Assembly (NCBI RefSeq): GCF_001636405.1
Contig: NZ_KV440950.1
Location: forward strand, 2,503,712-2,567,711
DNA length: 64,000 nt
Source: Peribacillus frigoritolerans
GTDB taxonomy: Bacteria > Bacillota > Bacilli > Bacillales > DSM-1321
Direction: 5' to 3'
A program made the translations under genes and the position numbers. Shown here one piece after another: positions 41,178 through 49,098 of this stretch. The first letter of the stretch is position 1; every line of letters begins with the position of its first letter. A model generated the notes under the pieces. The model was given only the letters and a program-made list of their open reading frames with translations. It ran no database searches and was not told the origin of the DNA.

Positions 41178-42491
41178 ATGAATAATAGAACCAAATTAAA
41201 GGCTTTATTTGGCATGATCATCATTTGCTTGTTTTTGTCTGCATCCTTAGGAGCGGCTGCAAGCGGAAAAGCAGTTTCGACTCCGCAAAAAAGGGAGGGC
41301 CATTGTATTCAAGTGTTGGATAAAGGAAAATGGGCTCCTGACACCTATAAGTCTGTTCAAAACCTAATTGATAAGCATGGTGCTGGAAGTACAGCATACG
41401 ATCCAAAACGAAAACCTTATGTTGTTTTTGATTGGGATCATACGAGCATCATGAATGATACGGAGGAGGCCCTCTTCCTTTATCAAATTGATCACTTGGC
41501 ATATAACATGCAACCGGAAGAGTTTTATGAAGTGATCAAAAAGAATGTGCCGAATGGACCCTTTTCACACGAGTTTAAAAACCTTCAGGGAGATGCAGTC
41601 ACTCTCAAGCAAATCGCCGAGGATCTGAAACGCGATTACGAATTTCTTTATTCCAACTATAATGGGATGAATGGAAAAGAGCGGTTAGAAACGCTACATT
41701 CAACTGATCGTTTTAAAGATTTTAAAGCGAAAATGTACTTTCTGTATGAAGCCATTGGGGAAACATACGGTGTTGAAATCGGATATCCATGGGTGCTTTA
41801 TTTATTTGCGAACATGTCGACCGAAGAAGTTCAGCAGCTTGCAGAGGCTTCAAATGATTATAACTTAGGGGCGGATATGGCATCGGTGACGCTTATAAGT
41901 CCTGGGTCCATGTTAGGAAAAGCCGGTACAGTTGAAGTTACCTATACAACAGGACTGCGTCTGGCCACGGAAATCGCAAACTTAATGCATACTTTTATGG
42001 AGAATGGGATTGACGTTTATGTTATTTCGGCTTCGATGGAAGAGGTGGTGGAGGTATTTTCGTCAAATCCCAAATACGGCTACAACCTTCCAAAGGAAAA
42101 TGTCTTTGGGATGAGATTAAAAAAGAAGGAAGGAATTACTCAAGCAGAATATGAAGACAATTGGCCGATCACTGCTCGAGAAGGTAAGGTGGAAGTGATC
42201 GAACACGCCATCTCCAAAACGCGGGGCGGATACGGTCCGATATTCGTAGCAGGAGACAGCAGTACAGATTATGAAATGCTGACAATTAACAGTTTGAAAC
42301 TAGGTTTAATTATCAACCGCCTCAAAACAGGTGATATCGGCAAGCTTGCGAAAACAGCTGCAGAACGTATGGGCAAAAACAACCCGAAATATGTTCTCCA
42401 AGGAAGAAATGAGAATACAGGCTTATGGATACCGACTGAATACACGATCAAGCTTGGGTCAAATGAAGAAAAATTGTTGGCGGATCCATAA
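41178..42491 (+). CDS. Exported HAD-superfamily acid phosphatase
   Basis: 437 aa. A signal peptide (LFGMIIICLFLSASLGAAAS, to ~29) precedes a HAD core. Motif I is VVFDWDHTSIMND (nucleophile Asp and acid/base Asp), motif II ISASMEEVVEVF, and motif III AREGKVEVI then FVAGDSSTDYEML. A large cap (~95-260) lies between motifs I and II. Similar secreted phosphatases release phosphate from small organic phosphates outside the cell. RBS AGGGGGGATA is strong. Substrate unknown. Confidence 0.82.
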   Translation: MNNRTKLKALFGMIIICLFLSASLGAAASGKAVSTPQKREGHCIQVLDKGKWAPDTYKSVQNLIDKHGAGSTAYDPKRKPYVVFDWDHTSIMNDTEEALFLYQIDHLAYNMQPEEFYEVIKKNVPNGPFSHEFKNLQGDAVTLKQIAEDLKRDYEFLYSNYNGMNGKERLETLHSTDRFKDFKAKMYFLYEAIGETYGVEIGYPWVLYLFANMSTEEVQQLAEASNDYNLGADMASVTLISPGSMLGKAGTVEVTYTTGLRLATEIANLMHTFMENGIDVYVISASMEEVVEVFSSNPKYGYNLPKENVFGMRLKKKEGITQAEYEDNWPITAREGKVEVIEHAISKTRGGYGPIFVAGDSSTDYEMLTINSLKLGLIINRLKTGDIGKLAKTAAERMGKNNPKYVLQGRNENTGLWIPTEYTIKLGSNEEKLLADP

Positions 42492-42973
42492 AAAGATTCG
42501 TCCCAGTAGATTCAGTCAAACTCGGAGAATAAAATAAAGATTGATGTGACATCTTAGCTCGCTTTTATACATTCAAGTTTCCGAAACATAACCATAATCA
42601 GTGTAAATCATGTACCCTGTTCCTATTAAGCCATATTAAATGAAGATAAATCTTCTACTCTCATTTCGTAAACATAAAGTATTTTTGGTTTTACATCTTG
42701 AAGAATTTAATCAAATTCGGTAGCAAACAAGCGTATTTATATAAAAGTAATTGAACAAGAAAAGGGCGCTTTCCTGTATGAAGGATCGCGCTCATTTTTA
42801 CATTTAAGGGCCATTTAATGGAATAAAACTTACAAACAAAACTGGATATTTATATTAATAGTGGTGTGAGATTGTGTTTAGTTTATTGAGGGAGGTTAGT
42901 GTAATAGCTGCTTATTTATGATGGAAATCAGAAGTGGAATACTAAAAGAAATTTGATTTTTGAGGTGAACTTT
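42492..42973. other. Intergenic with one terminator-like hairpin
   Basis: At about 42767-42803 GCGCTTTCCT pairs with AAGGATCGCGC around GTATG and runs into CATTTTTA, a probable terminator for the phosphatase or a lost gene. No coding sequence was seen. Confidence 0.45.
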
Positions 42974-43153
42974 ATGTTGAAGAAAACCACATTTTTATTA
43001 ATCCCTTCAAGAGTATGTGCTACTTTAAAGCTTTTTAGAAAGACTGATTTTTATCCAAGAAAGCTTGGACTTGACTTTTCCCTTTTGAAATATCCAGACC
43101 CTAAATATCCTCCTAATCTAGTGGATGGCCGGTTACCCTATTTCTCCTTGTAG
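42974..43153 (+). CDS. Possible 59-aa protein, unsupported
   Basis: GAGGTGAACTTT precedes ATG 42974, so translation is possible. The product starts MLKKTTFLLIPSRVCATLK and contains DPKYPPNLVDGRLPYFSL at the end. No family or signal was recognised. It could equally be a remnant. Confidence 0.25.
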   Translation: MLKKTTFLLIPSRVCATLKLFRKTDFYPRKLGLDFSLLKYPDPKYPPNLVDGRLPYFSL

Positions 43154-43496
43154 TGCCACAGCTTCGCTAGTTATACGAGATCTACGTCCCAACCAGCCTA
43201 ATCATGTTTCTACAAGCAGGGGCAAACAGTTTAGTTGACGGGGTTTATCCCCACGAGCAGGTACGTTTTGCCCCGGCTACCGTAATAATAAAACCATATA
43301 AAAAATGGTCAACCAGAAATATTTTCTGGCTGACCTTATACGAACGGGGGCGTTAGCTGATTAAGGAACAATTAAAAATGTAAACGGGATTAATAATTTA
43401 TTCTTATAACTTTATAGTAATTCAGTATTTTACTGAATCGCGAATAGGTGATACAGTTTTTTTATATTTACAAATATTTTTAAAAGGAGGTTATAT
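43154..43496. other. Gene-free region with structured segments
   Basis: A two-level hairpin at 43216-43275 (GGGGCAAA / TTTTGCCCC outside, GGGG/CCCC inside) and a terminator-like hairpin at 43305-43336 (GGTCAACCAGAA / TTCTGGCTGACC, one mismatch) stand out. No known riboswitch pattern was recognised. Confidence 0.4.
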
Positions 43497-43535
43497 ATGG
43501 AATTTATAGAAACGATTTTTAAAAGCTATTTTTAA
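43497..43535 (+). CDS. Possible 12-residue leader peptide (MEFIETIFKSYF)
   Basis: AAAAGGAGG lies 6 nt before ATG 43497, one of the best RBSs in the window, yet the frame stops after 12 codons. The stop comes from a 16-bp tandem duplication (TTTTTAAAAGCTAT repeated). Without it the peptide would read 17 residues ending FFFLFQ. It lies 108 nt before the symporter gene and could be a leader peptide or a decayed small amphipathic peptide. Confidence 0.3.
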   Translation: MEFIETIFKSYF

Positions 43536-43642
43536 AAGCTATTTCTTCTTTCTCTTTCAATAGTCAAATGAGAAAGGAATGATCTATTTATTGACATATT
43601 GTGTGATGAGGCTATTAATCTTTCGTTCAGGGAGGACAACCT

Positions 43643-44905
43643 ATGAAAAGGTTTTTTGCTTTTCAAGTTTTAATTGCATTGTTTATTGGAGCACTTATCG
43701 GACATTTTTTTCCTGAACTTGGCCAATCCTTAAGACCAATTGGCGACGCTTTTATTCATCTTATTAAAATGATTGTTGTGCCTATTGTTTTCACTACCAT
43801 TGTCATTGGGTCATCGGGTGACGGAAACATGAAAAAAATGGGTTCATTAGGACTTAAAACAATTATTTGGTTTGAATTTATTACCACTCTGATTCTAGGT
43901 ATAGGTCTTTTACTTGTTAACATTCTAAAGCCTGGTGCTGGGCTTAATTTATCCCACCTCGCTCAAAAGGATATCACACAATTAAATGAAAGCGTTACCA
44001 AAGTTGTCGATTTTAAAACGATGCTTGTTAACATCATTCCAAGCAACATTGTTGATGCGATGGCAAAAAGTGATTTATTAGCTGTTATATTCTTCGCTAT
44101 TTTATTTGGTGCAGCTGCTGGAGCAATTGGCAAAAAGTCAGAGCCGGCAATGAAGTTTATGGAATCAGTTGCAAATATCATGTTTAAACTGACACAAATG
44201 GTCATGGTAACCGCACCGATTGGTGTACTCTCTCTCATGGCAGCCTCTGTAGGTCAGTATGGTATTGCCCTTTTAATCCCGATGGCAAAGTTGATTGGGG
44301 TTGTGTATCTTGGGCTTGCTATTGTTATTTTTGTTCTGTTTCCAATAATTGCTTGGTTCTTGAAGATTTCTTACTTTAAAGTGTTTCGAATGGTATGGGA
44401 TTTGTTCCTTATCGCTTTTTCTACAACAAGTACGGAAACCATTCTGCCTCAGTTAATGGATCGAATGGAAGCATACGGTTGTTCGAAACGTGTTGTTTCA
44501 TTCGTTATTCCTTCTGGGCTATCACTGAATTGTGATGGTTCGACATTGTACCTTTCTGTTTGCTCTATTTTCCTAGCACAGGCATATGGCATCCCGATGG
44601 ATTTTGGCCAACAGTTGATAGTAATGGGGGTTCTTGTTGCAACCTCAAAAGGAATTGCTGCTGTTCCATCCGGTTCGCTAGTTGTCCTTTTAGCTACCGC
44701 CTCAGCAGTAGGGCTTCCTGCAGAAGGCGTCGCAATTATAGCAGGCATTGACCGTGTGCTGGATATGGCACGTACAGCTTGTAATACTCCTGGACATGTT
44801 CTCGCTTGTATTGTGGTTTCGAAGTGGGAAAAAGAGTTCCGTCAGGAAGAATGGAAAGCTCAAACCGAACAGTCAAGCATTCGGCAGGTACCACCAACAT
44901 TTTGA
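43643..44905 (+). CDS. Dicarboxylate/amino acid:cation symporter (DAACS), second copy
   Basis: 420 aa. Same family as the gene at 34023 but clearly diverged. It shows GDAFIHLIKMIVVPIVFTTI, the serine loop FSTTSTETILPQL, LSLNCDGSTLYLS (NMDGT-like NCDGS), GIAAVPSGSLVVLLAT and LDMARTACNTPGHV. The NCDGS motif is closer to classical glutamate/aspartate carriers. RBS AGGGAGGAC. No catabolic genes adjoin it. A gene remnant follows immediately. Confidence 0.87.
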   Translation: MKRFFAFQVLIALFIGALIGHFFPELGQSLRPIGDAFIHLIKMIVVPIVFTTIVIGSSGDGNMKKMGSLGLKTIIWFEFITTLILGIGLLLVNILKPGAGLNLSHLAQKDITQLNESVTKVVDFKTMLVNIIPSNIVDAMAKSDLLAVIFFAILFGAAAGAIGKKSEPAMKFMESVANIMFKLTQMVMVTAPIGVLSLMAASVGQYGIALLIPMAKLIGVVYLGLAIVIFVLFPIIAWFLKISYFKVFRMVWDLFLIAFSTTSTETILPQLMDRMEAYGCSKRVVSFVIPSGLSLNCDGSTLYLSVCSIFLAQAYGIPMDFGQQLIVMGVLVATSKGIAAVPSGSLVVLLATASAVGLPAEGVAIIAGIDRVLDMARTACNTPGHVLACIVVSKWEKEFRQEEWKAQTEQSSIRQVPPTF

Positions 44906-45044
44906 TGATACGTTAAGCAGTATCATTACATCAGAAGAATTGGGAAAAGCAATGATACAAGTAGCAAGGACTGGATATTCTCGCCCCATTGTTGAAAGTC
45001 ATGAGTTAAAACTAATGATGGGGTCTGACACATATTATGATTAG
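44886..45044 (+). pseudogene. C-terminal stub of an NAD(P)-binding oxidoreductase
   Basis: In a frame different from the symporter, HQHFDDTLSSIITSEELGKA, MIQVARTGYSRPIVESHEL reads to TAG 45044. This matches the end of epimerase-like proteins (TSEELGxAMIxxAxxGY) but nothing remains of the cofactor domain. It starts inside the last codons of the symporter gene, marking a deletion joint. Confidence 0.5.
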
Positions 45045-45207
45045 TCATCTTGAAGACTTTTTGTGAATTGTATTGCTGTTGGGTGGGTGAAGAAACTGAG
45101 AAACGAGAAGGTGGGATACCTTTGAGGATCATGGCTTTGACATAGATCAGGAAAAACGTTTGTGAAAGTTGAGAAATAAGAGTCTTCCTTCACTAACACT
45201 GCGTTAG

Positions 45208-45252
45208 TTTAAATCGGAGCTGCCTTAAGGCAGCTTTTTCTTTATGCAACTA
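45208..45252 (+). repeat. Terminator-like repeat, copy 3 (next to the IS110 remnant)
   Basis: ATCGGAGCTGCCTTAAGGCA, then GCTTTTTCTTTATGCAACT. The core AGCTGCCTTAAGGCAGCT is a perfect 18-bp palindrome followed by T5. Copies 1 and 2 lie at 22582 and 27673. Here the unit directly touches the 3' end of an IS110-type transposase fragment. Confidence 0.72.
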
Positions 45253-45555
45253 TCGGGGGAGATTACCGTTTTTGTTCATTATGACTAACCATTTTGATAG
45301 ATTCAACCAGTGATGAATTCCCACGATGGCCGTGTCTAAACGGTTTATTCGTTTAAGTTCTTTGATCGAACTTAGAAATTTAGTAAACCCCTCATCGTTA
45401 TTTTCAAAGTTTAGAGGATGACCGACCAAAATTCCTCGATAGTTAACAGCTCGAGCAACATGAAATTGTTGTGCAATATCAATTCCTACAACAAGATGAC
45501 GATTCGTGATTCTTTCAATTAGTTGATTTTGTTTGTTTTGCATTTTAAAATTCAT
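45250..45555 (-). pseudogene. IS110-family transposase, N-terminal fragment
   Basis: About 101 codons. HLVVGIDIAQQFHVARAVNY carries the first Asp of the IS110 DEDD domain, and RLDTAIVGIHHWLNLSKWLV follows. The conserved GMEPTGHYW segment is collapsed to GIHHW, and the remaining ~300 residues, including the Tnp_20 domain, are lost. RBS GGAG lies before ATG 45555. It is inactive. Confidence 0.75.
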
Positions 45556-45649
45556 AGAGCTTTCTCCTTAAGATGAGTTTTTGTTTGTGTGTACTCTCAT
45601 CATTATTCAAGAAAAAGGAGTAATTCTTCATTAAGAAAAACTAACAAAG

Positions 45650-45684
45650 TCGATTTCTTAATGTAAAGGAGATCGACTTTTTAT
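45650..45684 (+). terminator. Terminator-like hairpin
   Basis: AAAGTCGAT and ATCGACTTT pair across a 16-nt loop and end in TTTTT. It stands between the IS110 remnant and tatA, with no gene directly ahead on the plus strand. Confidence 0.65.
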
Positions 45685-45807
45685 GTTGGAATTCTTTTAG
45701 CGTATAAAATTTCAGAAATGGGTGTATAGTTTGCTAAGACCGTTTGTAAACGTAATACTTTTTTGTTGATATTCTAAAAATCAAAAAGCAGGAACAATTT
45801 TTAATTC

Positions 45808-46032
45808 TTAGGCATCACCTGATTTATCCTGCTTCTTTTCAACAGTCGTTAACTCAGGATTTTCCCCTTCTCCTTTATCTTCATCAGATACTAATCCCTT
45901 GGTTGCACCCTTGAATTCAATTAAAGTACGTCCAAAGGCTCTACCGATTTCCGGCAGCTTTTTAGGTCCAAAAATAATCAAGGCAATGACAAGTATTAAA
46001 ATTAAACCTGGTATACCTATACTTTGAAACAT
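45808..46032 (-). CDS. tatA: Sec-independent translocase subunit TatA
   Basis: 74 aa. The N-terminal membrane helix ([17 protein letters not shown]) is followed by the TatA/E hinge [17 protein letters not shown] and an acidic tail. TatA forms the pore for folded, twin-arginine proteins. No tatC is present here. It is the last of four same-strand genes whose first encodes a Tat-signal multicopper oxidase, so a dedicated export partner is likely. RBS GGGGGAAG. Confidence 0.9.
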   Translation of the reverse strand: MFQSIGIPGLILILVIALIIFGPKKLPEIGRAFGRTLIEFKGATKGLVSDEDKGEGENPELTTVEKKQDKSGDA

Positions 46033-46091
46033 AATACTTCCCCCAAGTAATTAAATTTTGTAATTCCTTTTAGATCATTTTTAGAATATCT

Positions 46092-46319
46092 TCAGTAAAA
46101 AAAATCGTTTAAATCCATATTCTTATCAAGTTTTTTTAAGCCCTGATTTATTTTAATTACCGTTGAAATTTTTGGTCGATAGTTCGGATCGCTACATAAT
46201 TTTGAAATTGTACCTCTACTTATATTTGATGCTCTTTCTAAATCTAATTCATTTAGGTCTTTTTGTTTATCCACCCATCTACCAAAATTACTTCTTTTTT
46301 TCCAAAGTCTCATTACCAA
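46092..46319 (-). CDS. Small XRE-type HTH protein
   Basis: 75 aa from TTG 46319 (GGAG 6 nt upstream), or 73 aa from ATG 46313. ELDLERASNISRGTISKLCS is a Cro/C1 helix-turn-helix, followed by YRPKISTVIKINQGLKKLD. There is no second domain. It lies between the ZIP transporter and tatA on the same strand. It may regulate this cluster, or be an unrelated insert. Target unknown. Confidence 0.68.
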   Translation of the reverse strand: MVMRLWKKRSNFGRWVDKQKDLNELDLERASNISRGTISKLCSDPNYRPKISTVIKINQGLKKLDKNMDLNDFFY

Positions 46320-46434
46320 TTACGCTCCTTTTAATTAGTTTTAGCAGCGTTGGTTAATTTTTAATTCAACAATGTTGAATAGCTCTACCAAGTTCGGGAA
46401 TTGTTTATGGGTCCAAACAAGATTAAGGCATCCC

Positions 46435-47604
46435 TTAAAATTTCACGAAAAATGCAGTAAAGTACATGATTAATAGTCCAAGCGCGAAACCAGAAAGGTT
46501 TAACCATGAAACAGATGCTTCATTATGTTTTCTATGATCTTCAATGAGCATTTTTGTTATTACATAAATTACTTGAAGAATGGCCCCTGCTCCAATACCA
46601 AGGAATAAAGCTCCCAAAATTGGTGAGAAGATGAATCCGCCCACCCATGTACCCGCAATGGCGGGTGCACCTGCGATAACTCCAAGTAATAGAAAGTCTC
46701 TAAAACGAGGTGTGGCCTTTAATAAAGGAGCAGCGATTCCAATCCCTTCCGTAATGTTGTGAAGGGTAAACCCTACGATTAAAAAGGTTCCTAAAGCAGC
46801 TTCACCTAGTGCAAAGGAAGAACCAATTGCCAAACCTTCTCCAAAGTTATGAAGGCCAATTCCGGTAGCCATTAACAAAGCCAGACCAAAAGGGGAATAT
46901 CCTTTCCTTTCTTGTTTTCTTTGTTGATACTGATCAAAGCCGATCAATAATAAAAAGGTTAAGGAAGCCCCAATTATGACAACCATATTCCCCTGAAAGA
47001 CAGAAGGTGCTTCTGCACCAATTTCAAATCCATCAGCCAGAGTCCCGACAAATAAGAATAAAAGGAGCCCAACGGTAAGAGCAAGAATCCCATTTATAGA
47101 TTTTCGTGAGAAACGTTTCATAAATGGATACCACAACAACCCCAATGTGATCGGGACAATTCCAACGTAAAATCCGATTAAGCCGTAGTTCAAAAAGTTG
47201 CTCCAGGTGGTTTCTGGAGTGAGTGTGGCAGCTGCAACATCACCTTCCGTGATAATGCCATTCTCTGTGATTAACTTAATGGTATGTGGATCACCTTCCA
47301 CCCATGGGTAAGAGATGGTCACCTTTCCCTCATCAAATCGTTCAAGTTTTGCTTGAGGAGAGACATTATAATTCCACACCGAATCATTGACCATCACTTG
47401 AGAAATTGTTAAGGGTTTAGGTCCGGTATTACTAACCGATAATTCGAAACCGATTTTAGTTACCTTGATGCGTTCAATGTTCAAGACTTCTATCGGTGCT
47501 GCAGGATCTTTTTCTACACCTGCTCCATTTTTCAGCACCCATCCTAGCACCCCTATAAGTAATACTAACGGTATTAAAACAGTAATTAACCATTTGCCCT
47601 TCAT
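46435..47604 (-). CDS. ZIP-family metal transporter with N-terminal extracytoplasmic domain
   Basis: 389 aa. A first helix (residues ~5-24) and a beta-rich domain (~35-130: NTGPKPLTISQVMVNDSVW) precede the ZIP core. The metal sites are in TM4 HNFGEGLAIGSS and TM5 HNITEGIGIAAPL. ZIP proteins bring Zn, Fe or Mn into the cytoplasm. It begins 15 nt after the multicopper oxidase. The MntR-like box upstream of the operon points to manganese. The extra outer domain is unusual for bacterial ZIPs and may dock the oxidase. Confidence 0.85.
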   Translation of the reverse strand: MKGKWLITVLIPLVLLIGVLGWVLKNGAGVEKDPAAPIEVLNIERIKVTKIGFELSVSNTGPKPLTISQVMVNDSVWNYNVSPQAKLERFDEGKVTISYPWVEGDPHTIKLITENGIITEGDVAAATLTPETTWSNFLNYGLIGFYVGIVPITLGLLWYPFMKRFSRKSINGILALTVGLLLFLFVGTLADGFEIGAEAPSVFQGNMVVIIGASLTFLLLIGFDQYQQRKQERKGYSPFGLALLMATGIGLHNFGEGLAIGSSFALGEAALGTFLIVGFTLHNITEGIGIAAPLLKATPRFRDFLLLGVIAGAPAIAGTWVGGFIFSPILGALFLGIGAGAILQVIYVITKMLIEDHRKHNEASVSWLNLSGFALGLLIMYFTAFFVKF

Positions 47605-47619
47605 ATTATCCCTCCTTTT

Positions 47620-48636
47620 TTACTCGACCTCAAAGAATCCCATCCAGCCTAACTCAGCAAATTCACTTACGTGGGCATGAAACATATATGTTCCCTTGTA
47701 TGGAAATCGAACTTCAATAATTCCACGTTCTCCCTGACATTGCATGATGGTATCTGTGAACTGAGAGGGGTTATCGTTTCTCCCGGTTGGATAATACGTA
47801 AAGTAATTCGCATGTAAGTGAAACGAATTTAATAAGTCGAATTCTGTTAAATTACTTAAGTAAATTCTTACGAGTTGATCTTTTTTGATTTTAATAGGGT
47901 GATTCATAAATGCGAAAGCATAGCCATTCACCGTATAAAACTCATTTTCACCGTCTAAATCCAAATCATATCCATTCATAACCATGTTTAACTCTAATGC
48001 CGGTTCTCTTGGCTTCTTTGGATCAATAATAAAATTACCGTATAAGCCTTTATGGATATGGCGGGCTAGGGGGAGTACATGGCAATGGTAAATTTGTAAT
48101 CCGTATGGCTTCGCTTCAAATTCGTACGTGAATTTTTGTCCAGGATAAATGGAAGTTAAACCGTCCATCTCTGGAGGATGGATTCCGTGAAAATGAATAG
48201 AGTGGGGGTGGCTGCCCTTATTAATAAAGTGAAACCGCAAAAGGTCCCCCTCGGTACAACGAAAAGATGGTCCTGGAATTGTTCCATTATAAGTCCATCC
48301 TGGAAATTTAATTCCTTTGGCAATTTCGATTTCTTTATCAATTGCCACGACTTCATATTCCCGGAGTGTTTGACCGTTGGGCAACTTGGTAACGTTTCCA
48401 TAATCAAACTCAGTAAGGAGCCGTTCAGCCATTTTATAACCTGTGGTTTTTGTTTTATCACTCATATTTTCATGATTTGAATGATTGCCATTCTTCTGGG
48501 ACGAATTATTGGCTGCCTGAGCCATAGTTGGAAATTGTGCCATTTTATTTAAGTAATAAGATCCAGCTACTCCAAATGCACCAGCTGTCCCCATCTTTAA
48601 AATATCTCTACGGGAAACCTTTTTCTCATCCGGCAT
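47620..48636 (-). CDS. Tat-exported multicopper oxidase (two-domain type)
   Basis: 338 aa. The twin-arginine signal KKVSRRDILKMGTAGAFGVA gives Tat export. Two cupredoxin domains follow. Copper ligands include HPHSIHFHGIHPPE, the type 1 site YHCHVLPLARHIHKG (Cys and His) in domain 1, then SFHLHANYF and MFHAHVSEF in domain 2. This arrangement resembles nitrite-reductase-like and two-domain laccases. Possible roles are Mn(II) or Cu(I) oxidation outside the cell. It opens an operon with a ZIP transporter. RBS AAGGGGG. Confidence 0.87.
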   Translation of the reverse strand: MPDEKKVSRRDILKMGTAGAFGVAGSYYLNKMAQFPTMAQAANNSSQKNGNHSNHENMSDKTKTTGYKMAERLLTEFDYGNVTKLPNGQTLREYEVVAIDKEIEIAKGIKFPGWTYNGTIPGPSFRCTEGDLLRFHFINKGSHPHSIHFHGIHPPEMDGLTSIYPGQKFTYEFEAKPYGLQIYHCHVLPLARHIHKGLYGNFIIDPKKPREPALELNMVMNGYDLDLDGENEFYTVNGYAFAFMNHPIKIKKDQLVRIYLSNLTEFDLLNSFHLHANYFTYYPTGRNDNPSQFTDTIMQCQGERGIIEVRFPYKGTYMFHAHVSEFAELGWMGFFEVE

Positions 48637-48652
48637 TACTTGACCCCCTTCT

Positions 48653-48678
48653 AAAAAGTTTCCTTAAGGAAACTTTTT
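48653..48678. promoter_or_regulatory. MntR-box-like operator of the oxidase-ZIP operon
   Basis: A perfect 26-bp palindrome with centre GTTTCCTTAAGGAAAC lies between the promoter and the oxidase RBS. It closely matches the known Bacillus MntR site (TTTGCCTTAAGGAAAC). The mntR gene at 58004 has all metal ligands. Mn-dependent repression is therefore predicted. The symmetric arms can also form an RNA hairpin in the leader. Confidence 0.72.
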
Positions 48679-48680
48679 GT

Positions 48681-48722
48681 TGTATAAGCTATACTTTAAG
48701 GTAAGTACAAGTTTAATGTCAA
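48681..48722 (-). promoter_or_regulatory. Promoter of the oxidase-ZIP operon
   Basis: On the minus strand TTGTAC (48710-48705), 18 nt, TATACA (48686-48681) gives a SigA-type promoter that ends 3 nt from the operator. A TTGACA (48722-48717) slightly upstream is an alternative -35 for TTAAAG. The operator would cover the start site in the first case. Confidence 0.55.
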
Positions 48723-49060
48723 CTCTTTTTTTCAGAATACTTCGTATACGAAGATAAGCAAGTATAGATCTGGAAAGGTGGATGAACAAAGATCCACCCG
48801 GACGGTTACAGACGGTATATTGCTGTAAAAAGGGTGGGAATGGATCTAGTCCTATTGTTTATGAGAACTAAACTTTACATCATCAAAAATAGAAAAGAGA
48901 GGATTTGTGCATCAATAATTGGTTACTTCGGCAACCTTTATAAATAACATTTTGATCAATCTTTTTTCAAAATGGATTCTAATTTAAGTTAATATGAGGT
49001 TCGGGAGGAACTTTTGATCAATCTATATTTCGAAGATAAAAATAGTATTTTTTATAAAAA
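48723..49060. other. Intergenic, nothing recognised
   Basis: Lies between the terminator of the P-type ATPase and the oxidase promoter. A loose inverted pair (GATCCACCC near 48790 and GGGTGGGAATGGATC near 48832) is present. No gene was seen. Confidence 0.45.
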
Positions 49061-49093
49061 AATGAGATGGTTCTATTGTAGAACCATCTCATT
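49061..49093 (-). terminator. Terminator of the P-type ATPase gene
   Basis: AATGAGATGGTTCTA and TAGAACCATCTCATT form a 15-bp stem with a 3-nt loop. On the minus strand TTTTTTATAAAA follows. Confidence 0.9.
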
Positions 49094-49098
49094 AATCT

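Noticed and set aside
43195..43345. Cobalamin riboswitch or biotin-synthase-like stub (frame with GANSLVDG)
   Set aside because: The riboswitch box is absent and the resemblance to biotin synthase is a few residues only.
44748..44885. N-terminal part of the 98-codon frame ending at 45044
   Set aside because: Out-of-frame shadow of the symporter gene; only the part after 44886 is a gene remnant.
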